Of a stretch of DNA of 29,066 nucleotides, positions 29,008 to 29,066 are shown in pieces. Source of the stretch: a virus; IMG/VR virus record IMGVR_UViG_3300025770_000655, positions 1-29,066 of that record. The stretch is one strand, 5' to 3'. The first letter of the stretch is position 1. The number at the start of each line of letters is the position of its first letter. Under the pieces are notes generated by a model, which saw nothing but the letters and a program-made list of their open reading frames with translations, did no database searches and was not told where the DNA came from. The position numbers and the translations under genes are program-made.

Positions 29008-29066
29008 CTTTACTCCTTATTTTTCCACTCAAATATTGAGGATAATCTTTGTCTCGTTCTTTACAC
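28994..29066 (-). CDS. 3' end of an upstream gene (partial)
   Basis: From the right window edge an open frame encodes CKERDKDYPQYLSGKIRSKD plus ADI and stops at TAG (28996-28994), overlapping the FmdB-type gene by 14 bases. Such overlaps are common here, but only 23 residues are visible. Confidence 0.35.
   Translation of the reverse strand, partial: CKERDKDYPQYLSGKIRSKDADI

Noticed and set aside
1-29066. CRISPR arrays, tRNA genes, insertion sequences
   Set aside because: I saw no regularly spaced repeats, cloverleaf-like sequences or transposase genes; a tRNAscan or CRISPR search would be needed to be certain.

Overview
This window looks like part of the genome of a T4-type (myovirus-like) phage of an AT-rich, probably marine, Gram-negative host. 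Recognisable T4-type genes are the two-subunit type II topoisomerase (gp39, gp52), an rnh-type 5'-3' nuclease, an ATP-dependent DNA ligase, class I ribonucleotide reductase (nrdA, nrdB), a glutaredoxin, a GroES-like co-chaperonin, a GH24 lysozyme and a RuvC-like nuclease. A phage bS21 ribosomal protein, PurM and A-type Fe-S carriers add a pelagiphage/cyanophage flavour. The host cannot be fixed from the sequence; SAR11-type bacteria are my best guess by analogy with published bS21-encoding pelagiphages.

Nearly all genes run on the minus strand, tightly packed with ATGA/TAATG overlaps. The one plus-strand gene is a secreted protein at 12745-13290. Reading the minus strand from right to left: 29066-27644 holds zinc-ribbon proteins, a cysteine-less rhodanese and a RuvC-like nuclease; 27635-24759 a very large Cys-rich adhesin-like protein ending in a PA14/GLEYA-like domain; 24730-24044 two tandem A-type Fe-S carriers; 23984-18924 small genes, the topoisomerase and rnh; 18847-14310 glutaredoxin, ligase, bS21, PurM, an HAD phosphatase and small genes; 14255-13347 an outer-membrane porin homologue closing that transcription unit at a terminator. 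Left of the plus-strand gene come small early genes, a deoxynucleotidase, a holin/lysozyme pair, a Bfd-like fusion protein, two GT-A-type glycosyltransferases with a cytidylyltransferase-like enzyme, nrdAB/groES, small genes, a glycine-zipper envelope protein and a truncated (p)ppGpp-hydrolase-like HD protein at the edge.

Regulation is unusually readable. Fourteen minus-strand promoters match the sigma-70 consensus (TTGACA or TTGACT, then TATAAT or TATACT); thirteen have a 17-bp spacer and one 16 bp. Many sit inside the 3' end of the preceding gene. A few TATAAATA boxes resemble T4 late promoters, including one for the plus-strand gene.

Taken together the genes supply dNTPs (NrdAB, glutaredoxin, deoxynucleotidase, PurM), replication and repair, and a notable host-remodelling set: three proteins with export signals (porin, glycine-zipper protein, secreted protein), Fe-S/sulfur-themed proteins, bS21 and an alarmone-hydrolase homologue. 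The most unusual elements are the phage porin, the minimal Bfd-type Fe-S site fused to a phage domain, a 52-residue Cys-rich protein, and an apparently leaderless holin-like gene.
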